The position numbers and the translations under genes are program-made. A model generated the notes under the pieces. It searched no databases. It worked only from the letters and a program-made list of their open reading frames with translations, and was not told the DNA's origin. Positions 15,643-24,418 of a stretch of 64,000 nt of DNA are shown here, in pieces. Within the stretch, counting starts at the first letter, position 1. Every line of letters begins with the position of its first letter. This DNA is from Cytobacillus oceanisediminis (GTDB lineage: Bacteria; Bacillota; Bacilli; Bacillales; Cytobacillaceae): contig NZ_VLKI01000001.1 in assembly GCF_007830235.1 (NCBI RefSeq), positions 489,790-553,789 on the forward strand. The letters are read 5' to 3'.

Positions 15643-15756
15643 AAAAAAGATTTGTTTATTGTTGAAGGTGCATCTCACTATGATTTATACGACCAACCAG
15701 AACCTGTTAGTCAGGCTGTAAAGAAACTGGACGCATTCTATAAAGAATCTCTATAA
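15643..15756 (+). pseudogene. C-terminal remnant of an alpha/beta hydrolase
   Basis: 37 codons with no start: KKDLFIVEGASHYDLYDQPE then PVSQAVKKLDAFYKESL. This is the last strand, the catalytic-His loop (GASHYDLY) and the terminal helix of YcjY-like alpha/beta hydrolases. The 5' part is replaced by degenerate element 14. The original terminator is retained at 15831. Confidence 0.7.
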
Positions 15757-15830
15757 GCAGAAGGTTAATTTTAAAATTTATTTGTAAAGAATAAATAAAA
15801 ACCGAAGCTCGTTATCATCAAGTATACAGC

Positions 15831-15865
15831 CGTTTTCCTAGTTATTTAGGAAAACGTTTTTTTTT
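15831..15865 (+). terminator. Terminator after the hydrolase remnant
   Basis: CGTTTTCCTA/TAGGAAAACG stem followed by nine T residues. Confidence 0.9.
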
Positions 15866-15982
15866 GGCATGAAACTGCCTTAGTTTTGTAAATCTATTTA
15901 TGCCACCAGGCCCGAATTACAAATTCCTACTTAAAATGGAATTCCATTAACTATAGGGTAAAACCTAGGCTGTTTACAATAT

Positions 15983-16074
15983 CTGCCCCCGTTAGAAATA
16001 GAAGTTTCGCAAAAAAGCGTTAATTCATAAATAAGCGTTAATACTTCTTAGTTCAACGCAGCCGCTAGTTAGGA
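15983..16074 (+). repeat. Cassette-type element, copy 15
   Basis: TCTGCCCCCGTTAGAAATAG, an AAGCGTTAAT-rich hairpin region, second end CGCAGCCGCTAGTTAGGAC. Confidence 0.6.
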
Positions 16075-16131
16075 CATAAATTTCACTCAAACGGCGAACA
16101 ATATATTGAACAGTAATTTAGGGGGATAATC

Positions 16132-16311
16132 ATGAAAAAAGTCATTTGTATTAATAACGAAGGCGTTGATTTAGAATTCAACGTAGGAGAGGAATACGAA
16201 GTTGAGAGAGAGTTTGATACTACCTATATTGTCACGAATAGACTAGGAAATAAGCATACCGTATTTAAAACTCATTTCAAATCAGTCGAGGAATCTGAGA
16301 CGAAGGCCTAA
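16132..16311 (+). CDS. Small hypothetical protein
   Basis: 59 residues with AGGGGGA upstream of the ATG. MKKVICINNEGVDLEFNVGE, YEVEREFDTTYIVTNRLGNK and HTVFKTHFKSVEE predict an all-beta, SH3-like mini-domain (alternating hydrophobic strands, glycine turns). No family is recognised with certainty. Followed after 260 bases by a bidirectional hairpin; the spacer carries an imperfect TTTTTA tandem (16462-16489) and nothing else. Confidence 0.65.
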   Translation: MKKVICINNEGVDLEFNVGEEYEVEREFDTTYIVTNRLGNKHTVFKTHFKSVEESETKA

Positions 16312-16572
16312 ATGGTGAAACCCACAGCTGAACTTTCCTTCTCATCCCCAAGCAATTCACCTTTTTCATGATGAAAAACAAAGATTTTTTTTATTAAATA
16401 AACTGTTTATTATTATTTCTTAAACAGTTACGAGTAAATTAAAGGTGTTGTTGACTCGATCCTTTATTTTTATTTTTATTTTTATTTTTCACCTCTCGGA
16501 AACCTTTTTATTTTATTGCATTAGCGTAAATGGGAGTTTATGAAAGTCGTCTAGGTAACTTAACATCCACAA

Positions 16573-16606
16573 AAAGTGCACAACCCCTGTGGAGTCAGTG
16601 CACTTT
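16573..16606. terminator. Bidirectional hairpin
   Basis: AAAGTGCA/TGCACTTT arms around an 18-base loop with weak T runs on each side. Confidence 0.6.
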
Positions 16607-16615
16607 CTTTATTTT

Positions 16616-16700
16616 TATTCAACACCCGCTCCTTAAGCGGAACAAGAAAAAGACTTGCCGCAGCATGCCTTATTAAAACATAAGCACACATTAGTTTAAG
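16616..16700 (+). repeat. Cassette-type element, copy 16
   Basis: TTATTCAACACCCGCTCCTTAAG end with CGGAACAAG, GACTTGCCGCAGCATGCC hairpin, second end GCACACATTAGTTTAAG, stopping three bases before the NmrA-family gene stop. Confidence 0.75.
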
Positions 16701-16703
16701 TGT

Positions 16704-17567
16704 TTATGAGATTGCATTAACAATTTGTGTAAGTGCTTCGTTAACAGGCGTAACTGGACGACCAAGAACTTTCTCAAAATCATTGCTTTCAACTTCTAAT
16801 GAACCGTTTCGAATACTCTCTTGAATTCCAACTACAATTGGAATCACAAAATCAGGTAAGCCTAAACCTTTCATGATTTCGGCGTAAGTCTCATCATTAA
16901 CTTGCTGTACAGGTATTTCTTTACCTAAAACAACACCAAGTACTTTAACTAATTCTTCCTGAGTTAAAAGTGGACCAGAAAGTTCATATACTGTTTTTTC
17001 GTGACCTTCTCCAACAAGAACGGTTGCTGCTGCTTCTGCATAATCTTGTTGCAGTGCCCAACCTACTTTACCTTCTCCAGCTGAGGTTACCCATGGAGCA
17101 CCTGCCAATGCACCTTTAATACTTTCAATTTCGTTTTCCAAATACCAATTGTTACGCAAGAAAGAATAAGGAATACCAGTATTAACAATGGCAGCTTCTG
17201 TCGCAACATGAGGTGGAGCCATTAAATTCTTACTTTCTGTTGCATTTGCTAAACTTGTATAAGCAATAAATTTAACTCCTGCACGTTTAGCTGCTTCCAC
17301 TGCATTAGTATGCTGACGAATTCTTGTCTCATTATCACCATCAGCAGAAATAATTAATAAGCGATCAATCCCTGCAAAAGCAGTATCTAGCGTTTTTGGG
17401 TGGTCAAAATCACCATGGCGAACTTCTACACCTTGAGCACTTAGTCCTTCGGCTTTTTCTGGATTACGAACACTAACTGCCAATTGACTTGCAGGTACAG
17501 ATTTCAATAATGATTCTACAACTTTTGAACCTAATTTCCCAGTTGCTCCTGTAACTAATAATTTCAT
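16704..17567 (-). CDS. NmrA-family NAD(P)H quinone oxidoreductase-like protein (QorB/YtfG type)
   Basis: 287-residue atypical SDR. The dinucleotide motif is VTGATGKLGSKVVESLL near residues 5-21. AVSVRNPEKAEGL has Arg at the NADP-phosphate position, and FLRNNWYLENE is the conserved QOR2 substrate-side segment. No catalytic Y-x3-K is seen, as usual in this family. It reduces quinones with NADPH in the cytoplasm. It is divergent from an Rrf2-family gene and has its own near-consensus promoter carrying a perfect 9-bp inverted repeat, so the Rrf2 protein is the likely repressor. Confidence 0.88.
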   Translation of the reverse strand: MKLLVTGATGKLGSKVVESLLKSVPASQLAVSVRNPEKAEGLSAQGVEVRHGDFDHPKTLDTAFAGIDRLLIISADGDNETRIRQHTNAVEAAKRAGVKFIAYTSLANATESKNLMAPPHVATEAAIVNTGIPYSFLRNNWYLENEIESIKGALAGAPWVTSAGEGKVGWALQQDYAEAAATVLVGEGHEKTVYELSGPLLTQEELVKVLGVVLGKEIPVQQVNDETYAEIMKGLGLPDFVIPIVVGIQESIRNGSLEVESNDFEKVLGRPVTPVNEALTQIVNAIS

Positions 17568-17608
17568 TTAAATATTCCTCCATTCGGGTTTTATTGTAAC
17601 CAACGCAA

Positions 17609-17649
17609 TTACCTGTACCCATTATAGTTACAGGTAACTCCTTTGTCAA
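17609..17649 (-). promoter_or_regulatory. Promoter and operator of the NmrA-family gene
   Basis: Minus strand: TTGACA (17644-17649), 17 bp, TATAAT (17621-17626). A perfect inverted repeat TTACCTGTA (17609-17617) - 11 bp - TACAGGTAA (17629-17637) straddles the -10, a classic repressor position. Confidence 0.85.
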
Positions 17650-17684
17650 CAGGTGAAAACTCATTATATTTTTTGTCCTTAATT

Positions 17685-17717
17685 TGCTATAATACACTTG
17701 TAATCGTTTTAATTACA
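17685..17717 (+). promoter_or_regulatory. Extended -10 promoter and weak operator of the Rrf2 gene
   Basis: TGCTATAAT (17685-17693) is an extended -10. Just downstream, TGTAAT (17699-17704) and ATTACA (17712-17717) form an inverted repeat that could serve autoregulation. Confidence 0.6.
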
Positions 17718-17767
17718 TATTGTAAGGAAAAATAATAAGGTTTAGATAATAGGGAAGGTGACTATAA

Positions 17768-18205
17768 ATGTCTATCAGCAGCCGGTTCGCTGTTGGAATT
17801 CATATATTAGCTCTAATTGATTTAAATAAAGAGGGAACAAGTTCTTCGGAATTTTTGGCTTCAAGTGTAAACACGAATCCAGCCGTGATCAGAAAACTAA
17901 TGGGAATGCTAAAAAAGGCAGGCTTAGTTGAGGTACACCCTGGCATTGCAGGAGCTAAAGTTGCAAAGCAATTATCAGAGATTACACTTTTGGATGTTTA
18001 TAAGGCAGTTAATGTTGTACAGGATAAAGAGTTGTTTAGTGTACATGACAATCCAAATCCAGAATGTCACGTTGGCAGGAACATCCAAAATACAATTGAA
18101 CCCTTATTTACAGCTGCTCAACTAGCAATGGAGAAAGTTTTAGGGAATGTAACCCTTGAGGATGTTGTTAAGGATATTGCCAATAAAGAGAAGATAAAGT
18201 GTTGA
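17768..18205 (+). CDS. Rrf2-family transcriptional regulator, YwnA-like
   Basis: 145 residues. N-terminal winged helix: ISSRFAVGIHILALIDLNKE, SSEFLASSVNTNPAVIRKLM (recognition helix), KKAGLVEVHPGIAGAKVAKQ (wing). A single Cys occurs in NPECHVGRN, in the region that holds the cluster or redox cysteines of other Rrf2 proteins. YwnA-type members lack the Fe-S triad and respond to quinone or electrophile stress. It is divergent from the NmrA-type quinone reductase, which it probably represses. Confidence 0.88.
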   Translation: MSISSRFAVGIHILALIDLNKEGTSSSEFLASSVNTNPAVIRKLMGMLKKAGLVEVHPGIAGAKVAKQLSEITLLDVYKAVNVVQDKELFSVHDNPNPECHVGRNIQNTIEPLFTAAQLAMEKVLGNVTLEDVVKDIANKEKIKC

Positions 18206-18206
18206 T

Positions 18207-18239
18207 AAAAGACTTTCATGATGACTGTCTTTTATTTTT
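18207..18239 (+). terminator. Terminator of the Rrf2 gene
   Basis: AAAGAC/GTCTTT stem followed by TTATTTTTG. Confidence 0.7.
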
Positions 18240-18310
18240 GTTAAACTAAACAGCTCCTTTAGCTCAATAACAAAAAAAATGCCACCATTGAATTTGTAGC
18301 ACATTCTGGA
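18240..18310 (+). repeat. Cassette-type element, copy 17
   Basis: GTTAAACTAAA/TTTAGCTCAATAAC end, then TGCCACC and CACATTCTGGA (the same tail as copy 19). 18311-18545 shows no gene. Confidence 0.65.
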
Positions 18311-18545
18311 TTGTAGCTGTAAGTTTTCAAGTTTTTCTTTTTTTAATTGGTACCAATAAATCAACTTTACATTTCCCTTCTGGATCTTCAGAAGGGTTAT
18401 TCATATTAAATTCAAGGTTAAATCTATCGTAATCTGCCTCATAATGGCTATTTGATGGCTAAAAGGAGTTAGTTGAACAAGGAATTTATACAATAGTAAG
18501 CGAAAAGTATTTTGAGTAATTATTTCCAGATGGAGGAAGTTAATA

Positions 18546-18758
18546 GTGAATATCTTAATAAAGGAATTACCTGAAACTGAAGTAGCGTTTATTAGACGTT
18601 CTGGGAGTTATTATGAACCGCAAGTACACTGGGGAAAGCTGATTAACTGGGCAATTAGCAATGGGCTATACACACCTCAGCAATCATTTATCGGAATTTC
18701 ATTAGATAATCCTGATTTAGTCATGCAGCGGAAAATCAGCCTGCACTACAGAGAATGA
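18546..18758 (+). pseudogene. N-terminal fragment of a GyrI-like (AraC effector-binding) domain protein
   Basis: GTG start with TGGAGG upstream. MNILIKELPETEVAFIRRSG, SYYEPQVHWGKLINWAISNG, LYTPQQSFIGISLDNPDLV match the first half of stand-alone GyrI-like small-molecule-binding domains. After NPDLV the sequence departs (MQRKISLHYRE) and stops, so the second half of the barrel is lost. A 70-residue product is unlikely to fold normally. Confidence 0.7.
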
Positions 18759-18902
18759 AACTATACGGAACCGTCTATACTGGTTCTTAATCCAGCCAAT
18801 CCAATCCATAGACCAATGAATTGTGTCTCACTCCATTTTTTAAACGAATGAGACGGGTTCATTTGTATTGTCTTTTTTCGAATTTAGAGAAGTTATTTTC
18901 AT

Positions 18903-18970
18903 GTAGCTGAATAAAAATAGCCGCCTGGTTCGGCAGCTGTTTCTTGAACATAAACACCGTTACTTAAAGG
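18903..18970 (+). repeat. Cassette-type element, copy 18
   Basis: GTAGCTGAATAAAAAT end, GCCGCC/GGCAGC hairpin, second end AACACCGTTACTTAAAGG; 75 bases 3' of the CBO0543-family relic. Confidence 0.8.
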
Positions 18971-19045
18971 AAACTAATACACAAGATTTCTAAAGAAACT
19001 TTTTACCAAGGTGTTATAGTATGCTTCGATACTATTGAGGCATCC

Positions 19046-19501
19046 CTATTTATTTTTTTCAACTAAACGTTTCGTAAACATTTGATTCCAATAAAGAATT
19101 AGATACAACAACGGGTAGATTGGAACCGAGAACCATATCCTCCATTCATCATATACAAAAATATTGATCTTAACTAAAATTAACTCAAAATTGATTGAAA
19201 AGACGGTCCACCAAAAGATATAAATAACCTTTTTTAAAAAACTTTTCCTATAAGGAAAAAAATTAAGAAAAATCAAATTCACTTGTGGATATAACCCCAA
19301 CACTATCCATAATGTTTTAAGATCTGCTTCTCTGTCAAAATACCAATAAAGATCATATTTAAATTCTAAATATACATCTGTTAAAAGCTTGGAGGACTAT
19401 TGCAAAGAGTGTTGTGGTATACATTACAATAGCTGACCTCTTTTTCGGCATAAAAAGACAATTAAATTAAATACGAAGACCGAAAAATATAGAAAAAACA
19501 T
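19046..19501 (-). pseudogene. CBO0543-family membrane protein with two compensating frameshifts
   Basis: Start ATG 19501 (GGAG upstream): MFFLYFSVFVFNLIVFLCRK. In the A run near 19454 the frame moves to RSAIVMYTTTLFAIVLQAF, and in the T run near 19391 it returns to TDVYLEFKYDLYWYF, then VLGLYPQVNLIFLNFFPYRK, WWTVFSINFELIL, WRIWFSVPIYPLLYLILYW and the stop at 19046. Start and stop are in the same frame and the total is 456 bp, exactly the length of the intact family member at 21152-21607. Four to five membrane helices. Homopolymer sequencing errors are an alternative explanation. Confidence 0.7.
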
Positions 19502-19582
19502 TCTTAATCTCCATCCTAATATGTTAACTGTTATTATTAACACAATTATTTATTCATATCCTCTTCCACTGATGGGATTATT

Positions 19583-20029
19583 TTGGCTTTTGTTGCGATT
19601 TATACGGTTGGTAGGTTAAAACATCCAAATGAACATCCTGCCTCTCGTGAGTTTTTTGAAGTGGGCTATGAAGTAATTCGACAGGCTGCTAAAACTGGGC
19701 ATCTAATAAAGGAATTTTCACCTAATAGAGTACTTTTCCCTGAGAAAGCGATCAAAGGAGATGGCTCCCCCATTCTCACACTAACTGTATGGAAATGCCT
19801 TCAATCTTTATATCGTTTTACCTATTCAGGCCAACATAAGCAAGCTTTACGGGACAGGAACAAGTGGTTTGGATCTCTTCAAGAGAGACAACCTAATTAT
19901 GTGGTGTGGTGGACGGAGAAGGTAACGGATGTTTCTTGGAAGGAGGCTTTCAAGAGATACGACTTTTATATTCAACATGGACCAGATCCATTTGCATTTG
20001 ACTTTAAGCACGCATTTGATGAATTTTGA
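19583..20029 (+). CDS. DUF3291-domain protein
   Basis: 148 residues. AIYTVGRLKHPNEHPASREF, RVLFPEKAIKG, LTLTVWKCLQSLYRFTYSGQ, HKQALRDRNKWF and YVVWWTEKVTDVSWKEAF are the conserved DUF3291 blocks (ABM-like ferredoxin fold, possibly heme- or quinone-related). The only start is TTG at 19583 with a weak site; relatives begin MAFVSIYTVG, so the TTG probably replaces ATG at the true start. It may be poorly translated. Function unknown. Confidence 0.8.
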   Translation: MAFVAIYTVGRLKHPNEHPASREFFEVGYEVIRQAAKTGHLIKEFSPNRVLFPEKAIKGDGSPILTLTVWKCLQSLYRFTYSGQHKQALRDRNKWFGSLQERQPNYVVWWTEKVTDVSWKEAFKRYDFYIQHGPDPFAFDFKHAFDEF

Positions 20030-20094
20030 GAGACGATCTTGCTTAAATAGCTGGGGTCCATTCTCCTGCTCTGTATAGGAAGCGGAGCATCTCC

Positions 20095-20160
20095 TTATTG
20101 AACAAACCTGCCCCTCGAATAACAAAAATGCCACCTTGATAATTGGCAGTACGTTCTGGA
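20095..20160 (+). repeat. Cassette-type element, copy 19
   Basis: TTATTGAACAAA/CCCCTCGAATAAC end, TGCCACC/TTGGCA hairpin, CGTTCTGGA tail. The rest of 20030-20351 has no gene. Confidence 0.65.
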
Positions 20161-20351
20161 GACCTTACAGCTGGACCTTCAGCTCTACGCTATTTAAGGT
20201 GTAAGATACCAAAATTGTTGATATTTCAATAAAATATGGAATGCTACACGCTATGCGATTTGCCCCCCCATTTAATATTTCTCCCCTCGAACGAAACCCG
20301 GTAACATTTTTACAGGATTTCTTAATACAATTCTTTTAGAGGTGATAAAAA

Positions 20352-20792
20352 GTGCCAAGAGTACAATATACCGACAGTGACGTTGCTTTAATGGCAAGGA
20401 TGATGAGGGCAGAAGCCGAAGGTGAAGGGCGACTAGGGATGCTTATGGTTGGGAATGTAATTGTCAATCGGCGAAAAGCTAATTGTCTCGATTTTGAAGG
20501 TTTAAGGACCATACCGCAAGTGATTTTTCAGGTACAAGGAGGAAATTATTCTTTCGAAGCAGTTCAGAAAGGAAATGTTTTTTATAATAGAGCAAGAAGT
20601 GTGGAAAAGAGATTAGCCAAACAAACCTTAGACTATTGGAGGGAGCATCCTTCAAAGTTTGCTCTTTGGTATTTTAATCCGTATGCTCCATGTCCGCCAA
20701 CATGGTATGATCAGCCATTTTCTGGGCAATTTAAACAACATTGCTATTATGAACCAAAGGCTAATACATGTGAAAGTGCTTATAGATGGTAA
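20352..20792 (+). CDS. cwlJ: Cell wall hydrolase CwlJ (spore cortex-lytic type)
   Basis: 146 residues from GTG 20352 (GAGGTGA upstream), the length of B. subtilis CwlJ. SleB/CwlJ hydrolase domain throughout: DVALMARMMRAEAEGEGRLG with the catalytic Glu in AEAEGE, VGNVIVNRRKANCLDFEGLR, FYNRARSVEKRLA, ALWYFNPYAPCPPTWYDQPF and a Cys-rich end. No signal peptide, as in CwlJ, which is placed in the spore coat during sporulation and helps degrade cortex peptidoglycan at germination. gerQ, its usual partner, is not adjacent. Confidence 0.9.
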   Translation: MPRVQYTDSDVALMARMMRAEAEGEGRLGMLMVGNVIVNRRKANCLDFEGLRTIPQVIFQVQGGNYSFEAVQKGNVFYNRARSVEKRLAKQTLDYWREHPSKFALWYFNPYAPCPPTWYDQPFSGQFKQHCYYEPKANTCESAYRW

Positions 20793-21017
20793 TAAAAAAA
20801 CCCACACATTATAAATAGGATGTATCTCGTGTATCTATTTTTGTGTATTTTCCAGAAAGGTAATCACCTTATCAGAGAGTGCATTTCCCATTTTTGATTG
20901 GAAGTCTTATTCCCTTAAATGAGGAAAGGCACTTTTCTTGCTAAAGAAAAGTTGCACAAAAACGAAAAATGACCGTTTTTTCTTTTTCCGTAGCACAATT
21001 TTCTTGAATATATGAGC

Positions 21018-21045
21018 TTCTATTAACTGGTTTAGTTGAATAAGC
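21018..21045 (+). repeat. Cassette-type element, copy 20 (first end only)
   Basis: CTTCTATTAAC/TTAGTTGAATAAG palindrome; the last copy seen in the window. 20793-21151 otherwise shows only AT-rich spacer. Confidence 0.65.
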
Positions 21046-21151
21046 TTTTTTATTACAAGTTTTCCTCTAAATGCGTAATAAGATTTATCGAATACTAAGA
21101 CGTTAAAACGGAAAAATTAAGTCATACTCTCTAAAAAGGAGAAAAATCGAG

Positions 21152-21607
21152 ATGACTCTTATTTTCCTTGGTGTATCCTACATAGTCCTCTTACTTATTA
21201 TCCTTAAAATGCCTAAAAGACTAAGTTTACCAGAAGTTTATATAACGTTCCTTGTAGTCTCTTTTCACACACTTTTTGCCGATCTACTCTTCGCTGATAT
21301 TTTGGATTTATATGACTTAATGAAGCAGAATGGGCCCCAATTTTCAGATTTGGCAATTCAAATAACACTACCAGTACTATTTGGAATTTTATACCTAAAT
21401 TTCATGCCAAATGAGAAAGAAAAATTTATCCCCTATTTTATTTTTTGGGTTGCTTTTTCGACAGTATACGAGCAAATCTCTAGATATTTCGGTTATGTTG
21501 AATATAAGGGTTGGAAGATTTGGTTTTCCGTTCTCTTTTATATTTACGCATGTGCATTTATGCGATGGCATTATAGGTTCATCAGGAATGGGATAAATAA
21601 AGAATAA
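21152..21607 (+). CDS. CBO0543-family membrane protein
   Basis: 151 residues with AAAAGGAG upstream. Five predicted membrane helices: LIFLGVSYIVLLLIILKMP, VYITFLVVSFHTLFADLLFA, LAIQITLPVLFGILYLNFMP, YFIFWVAFSTVYEQISRYFG, WFSVLFYIYACAFMRWHYRF. The family pattern is a conserved aromatic E-x-x-G-W-x-x-W segment near the C-terminus (here VEYKGWKIWFSVLFY). Such proteins are frequent and often duplicated in Bacillus; function unknown. It is the intact paralog of the relic at 19046-19501, on the opposite strand. Confidence 0.8.
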   Translation: MTLIFLGVSYIVLLLIILKMPKRLSLPEVYITFLVVSFHTLFADLLFADILDLYDLMKQNGPQFSDLAIQITLPVLFGILYLNFMPNEKEKFIPYFIFWVAFSTVYEQISRYFGYVEYKGWKIWFSVLFYIYACAFMRWHYRFIRNGINKE

Positions 21608-21769
21608 TGGATTTGCCATGTCGTATTTGGTGTCTACTCCATCATGAATTGTTCATTAATACATATTAATTTGTTAAAAAGGTACACCCTAGAATCATCA
21701 AACAAAAAGGAGCCTTATTACCGGTTTATTTTAAACATAATATATATTGAATACCCCATTCTAACTTAA

Positions 21770-21800
21770 GGTTGCTGACCTTCATCAGCAACCCTATTTT
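21770..21800 (+). terminator. Intrinsic terminator
   Basis: GGTTGCTGA/TCAGCAACC stem followed by CTATTTT. It is 160 bases after the CBO0543-family gene; nothing else stands out in 21608-21956. Confidence 0.75.
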
Positions 21801-21956
21801 GCCTGGATTTTATTCGAACTACAACATTAAGACTTGTAGAAATTTGTAACATTTTTATACCTTTTGTCGAATGCGTTTATCCTCTGCTTTTTTTGTCGAT
21901 AAGTTAATAGGAAAATTTTATGCTACTGCAATGCGATAAAGGAGAAGAAATGTTTA

Positions 21957-22121
21957 ATGAACAGGACTATTGATTCCGATAAAGTCTTGGATGAAATTTT
22001 AAGGCTTAGAAAAAAAATGATTACCTCAGGAATTCAGAAAGGATTAACTCATGCAGAAACAATTAAGCACAGCAAAGAATTGGATAAGTTAATTTACAAA
22101 GTATTAAGTGAGAAATCATAA
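21957..22121 (+). CDS. Spo0E-like aspartyl-phosphate phosphatase
   Basis: 54 residues: MNRTIDSDKVLDEILRLRKK, MITSGIQKGLTHAETIKHSK, ELDKLIYKVL. The helical hairpin with S-x-E-L-D-x-L-I (here HSKELDKLIYK) is the Spo0E signature, used to dephosphorylate Spo0A-P in the cytoplasm and restrain sporulation. AAAGGAG lies 12 bases upstream; a competing ATG at 21950 opens only an eight-codon frame that overlaps the start and could couple translation. Terminator follows at 22232. Confidence 0.8.
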   Translation: MNRTIDSDKVLDEILRLRKKMITSGIQKGLTHAETIKHSKELDKLIYKVLSEKS

Positions 22122-22231
22122 TTTTTTTATTCTATTTTCACTTGCTCTAAATTTCTTTGCCTTTATTAATACCATTCTCTATTCAACTTTCTAGATGTTC
22201 TTAATTCAAAATGAAAAAGTGTGTTCATTTT

Positions 22232-22259
22232 AAAATCCAGGTTTAAGGCTGGATTTTTT
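22232..22259 (+). terminator. Terminator downstream of the Spo0E-like gene
   Basis: AAATCCAG/CTGGATTT stem followed by TTTCC. The remaining 22122-22549 has no gene or recognisable element. Confidence 0.8.
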
Positions 22260-22549
22260 CCTTTTCTATGTCACAGTTTGTGTCAATACAAAATAATAGT
22301 TGGTGGGTTCTCTCCAGCTAACATACATAGCAAAACTACAAATATAGAATGAATTCTAGTGAATAGAAAGCTAATTACTCCACTCCACAATTAGTTTGAC
22401 CCTATTTATTCGTAAGCATTCTTGACAATTGCGTGATCTTATATCCTTAAAAGTAAATGATGCTTTCTATAACAGCTAACCTTCTCTCTCTAGGTTACAA
22501 CTTTTCCCAGGGTGATTTTTTATTTCTCCTCGAGGTGGTGTTTCCTTCC

Positions 22550-24277
22550 CTAAGCCTTATACTGCCCTGTCATTTCAGACAGTGAATTAGCCAGCAAATT
22601 CAACTTGATTCCAATCTCGTTGGTATTTTCCATTTGTTTCGATTGAATAACACTGGAAGCAAGCATTTCTTCCGCACTGGCCAATGTTTCTTGGGAAACG
22701 GAAGAAAACTGATCTGCACCTTGTTCTAGATGAGGCAGCAATTGCTCCAGGTTTTCCAATTCAGACTGCATGGATTGGAGCTTACCGCTGACAACTGAAA
22801 TCTCATTCATCAGCTCATCAAATGTATGTTTAGACTCACTTGCCATTACTAGATTTTCCTTTATTTTTATATAGATTTGATTAAACTCTTCCGAAGCATT
22901 TACCGTTATACTCTCCATATTTCTAATCGCATGAGTTATTTCCTCTGCAGCAGATGCTGACTGTTCAGCCAGATTCCGGACTTCACCAGCTACAACAGCA
23001 AATCCTTTGCCGGCTTCCCCCGCACGGGCAGCCTCAATGGAAGCATTTAAAGATAGCAGCTTGGTTTGCTCTGCAATCCCTTTTACCAAACCTACAAGAT
23101 GATTAATCGATAGTGAATGATCTTTTACTTGGCGAATGGTAATGGTGAGTTTTTCAAAATCTGCGCCAAATGACTGAATGGCTGTAATTAACTTGCCCAT
23201 ATTGCTCTCACCGCTCTTTGCAGACATATTCATAGCGGCAGAACTGCTATTGACACTGTCCATATTTAAAAACATCTCTTCAAGTTTATGCTTCATTTCT
23301 TTAAAGCTTGTCACGCTATTTTCTGAACTCGCTGCCGTCTGTTCTGCCCCCATTTTCACAAGATTGATCGCCGACACAAGCTGCTGGCTGCTTGAAAGGG
23401 AACTCAAGGAGGAATCTTCCAGTTCATTTCCTGTATGCTTCAGCTCTTTGGTTGTCTCCGTTAGCTCGCCAAGAATTTTCCTCATTTGTTCAATCATACT
23501 ATTGTAACTCTTGTGCAAGGAGGTAATTTCGGGAATCGTCGTATGAATCTCGGATGAATTTTGCAGATTGCCATCCCTGACTTCCTTCATTGTATTCCTT
23601 AACTGGTTAAGAGGCTTCGTTATTTTTCTGACAAACAGGATAATAATGACAGTAGCAGCAATTAGGCTGACAGCAATGGCTGCCATTATAAAATAACCAA
23701 TAGCACGAACATCACCCATGTACGACTTTGTCGGTATTAAGAGCACATAAATTCCCGAGATTTCTTCCATCTCCTGAAATGCCACTGTGTACTCCGTTCC
23801 ATCCATCTGTTCATGTATGACACCATCTTTCATTTTTGTGATTTTATTGACTATATCCTCCGGAAAAGTCGCTGCGGAATTTTTGCTCACTTTGAAAGGA
23901 GCAATCTCCTTTTCAGTGATATAGAAAAAATCGGACGAAATCCCATCTGACAGAAGCTTTTTTTGCTGTGAACGAACACTTGCTTCAAGCTGCTGCATAA
24001 AGTAATTCTCATCACTGATGTAAACAAATTTTAGATTTTCTGCGATATATCCCATCAATTCTGCTTCTCTCACCAGCCGATTCTCTATTGTTTCCAATGC
24101 CATTTCTTTTGTTTTTATGTATGAACTGGATCCTAAAGCTGCAATCGTGAAAAGCAGTAAAGAGAAAAATAATACAAATAACCTTGTACCAAGGTTCAGT
24201 CTATGACTATATTTGTTCATAACCTTTTTTATAGAAATAAAACCATTTAACCCATTACCCAAATTCAAAACCTCCAA
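22550..24277 (-). CDS. Methyl-accepting chemotaxis protein
   Basis: About 575 residues. TM1 near 29-50 ([20 protein letters not shown]), an extracellular sensor of about 140 residues (single-Cache size), TM2 near 193-216 ([20 protein letters not shown]), HAMP ([20 protein letters not shown]) and the cytoplasmic signalling domain with the highly conserved hairpin [20 protein letters not shown] and [20 protein letters not shown]. It signals to CheA. Start uncertain: TTG at 24277, an internal TTG better spaced from GGAGG, or [11 protein letters not shown] at 24220 are all possible. Monocistronic; ligand unknown. Confidence 0.92.
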   Translation of the reverse strand: MEVLNLGNGLNGFISIKKVMNKYSHRLNLGTRLFVLFFSLLLFTIAALGSSSYIKTKEMALETIENRLVREAELMGYIAENLKFVYISDENYFMQQLEASVRSQQKKLLSDGISSDFFYITEKEIAPFKVSKNSAATFPEDIVNKITKMKDGVIHEQMDGTEYTVAFQEMEEISGIYVLLIPTKSYMGDVRAIGYFIMAAIAVSLIAATVIIILFVRKITKPLNQLRNTMKEVRDGNLQNSSEIHTTIPEITSLHKSYNSMIEQMRKILGELTETTKELKHTGNELEDSSLSSLSSSQQLVSAINLVKMGAEQTAASSENSVTSFKEMKHKLEEMFLNMDSVNSSSAAMNMSAKSGESNMGKLITAIQSFGADFEKLTITIRQVKDHSLSINHLVGLVKGIAEQTKLLSLNASIEAARAGEAGKGFAVVAGEVRNLAEQSASAAEEITHAIRNMESITVNASEEFNQIYIKIKENLVMASESKHTFDELMNEISVVSGKLQSMQSELENLEQLLPHLEQGADQFSSVSQETLASAEEMLASSVIQSKQMENTNEIGIKLNLLANSLSEMTGQYKA

Positions 24278-24384
24278 CTTATCATACTATTGACCTATAT
24301 TAGGCATTATACAGATAGAATGTAAAGTGGATGTAAAGATTTCATAAAGAGTAAATTACTTCTAATTTGGATCCTGATAAACAT

Positions 24385-24418
24385 AAAAAATGAAGTGTGC
24401 CAATTCACACGTCATTTC
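24385..24418 (-). terminator. Hairpin 3' of the comK-like relic
   Basis: AAATGAAGTGTG/CACACGTCATTT arms followed on the minus strand by TTTTATG; probably the terminator of the decayed gene at 24630. The stretch 24419-24629 holds no gene I recognise. Confidence 0.5.

Noticed and set aside
3540..21050. True class 1-type integron attC sites
   Set aside because: The ends contain CTAAC/GTTAG but do not satisfy the full RYYYAAC and GTTRRRY boxes, and no integrase gene is visible; only the cassette-like layout is claimed.
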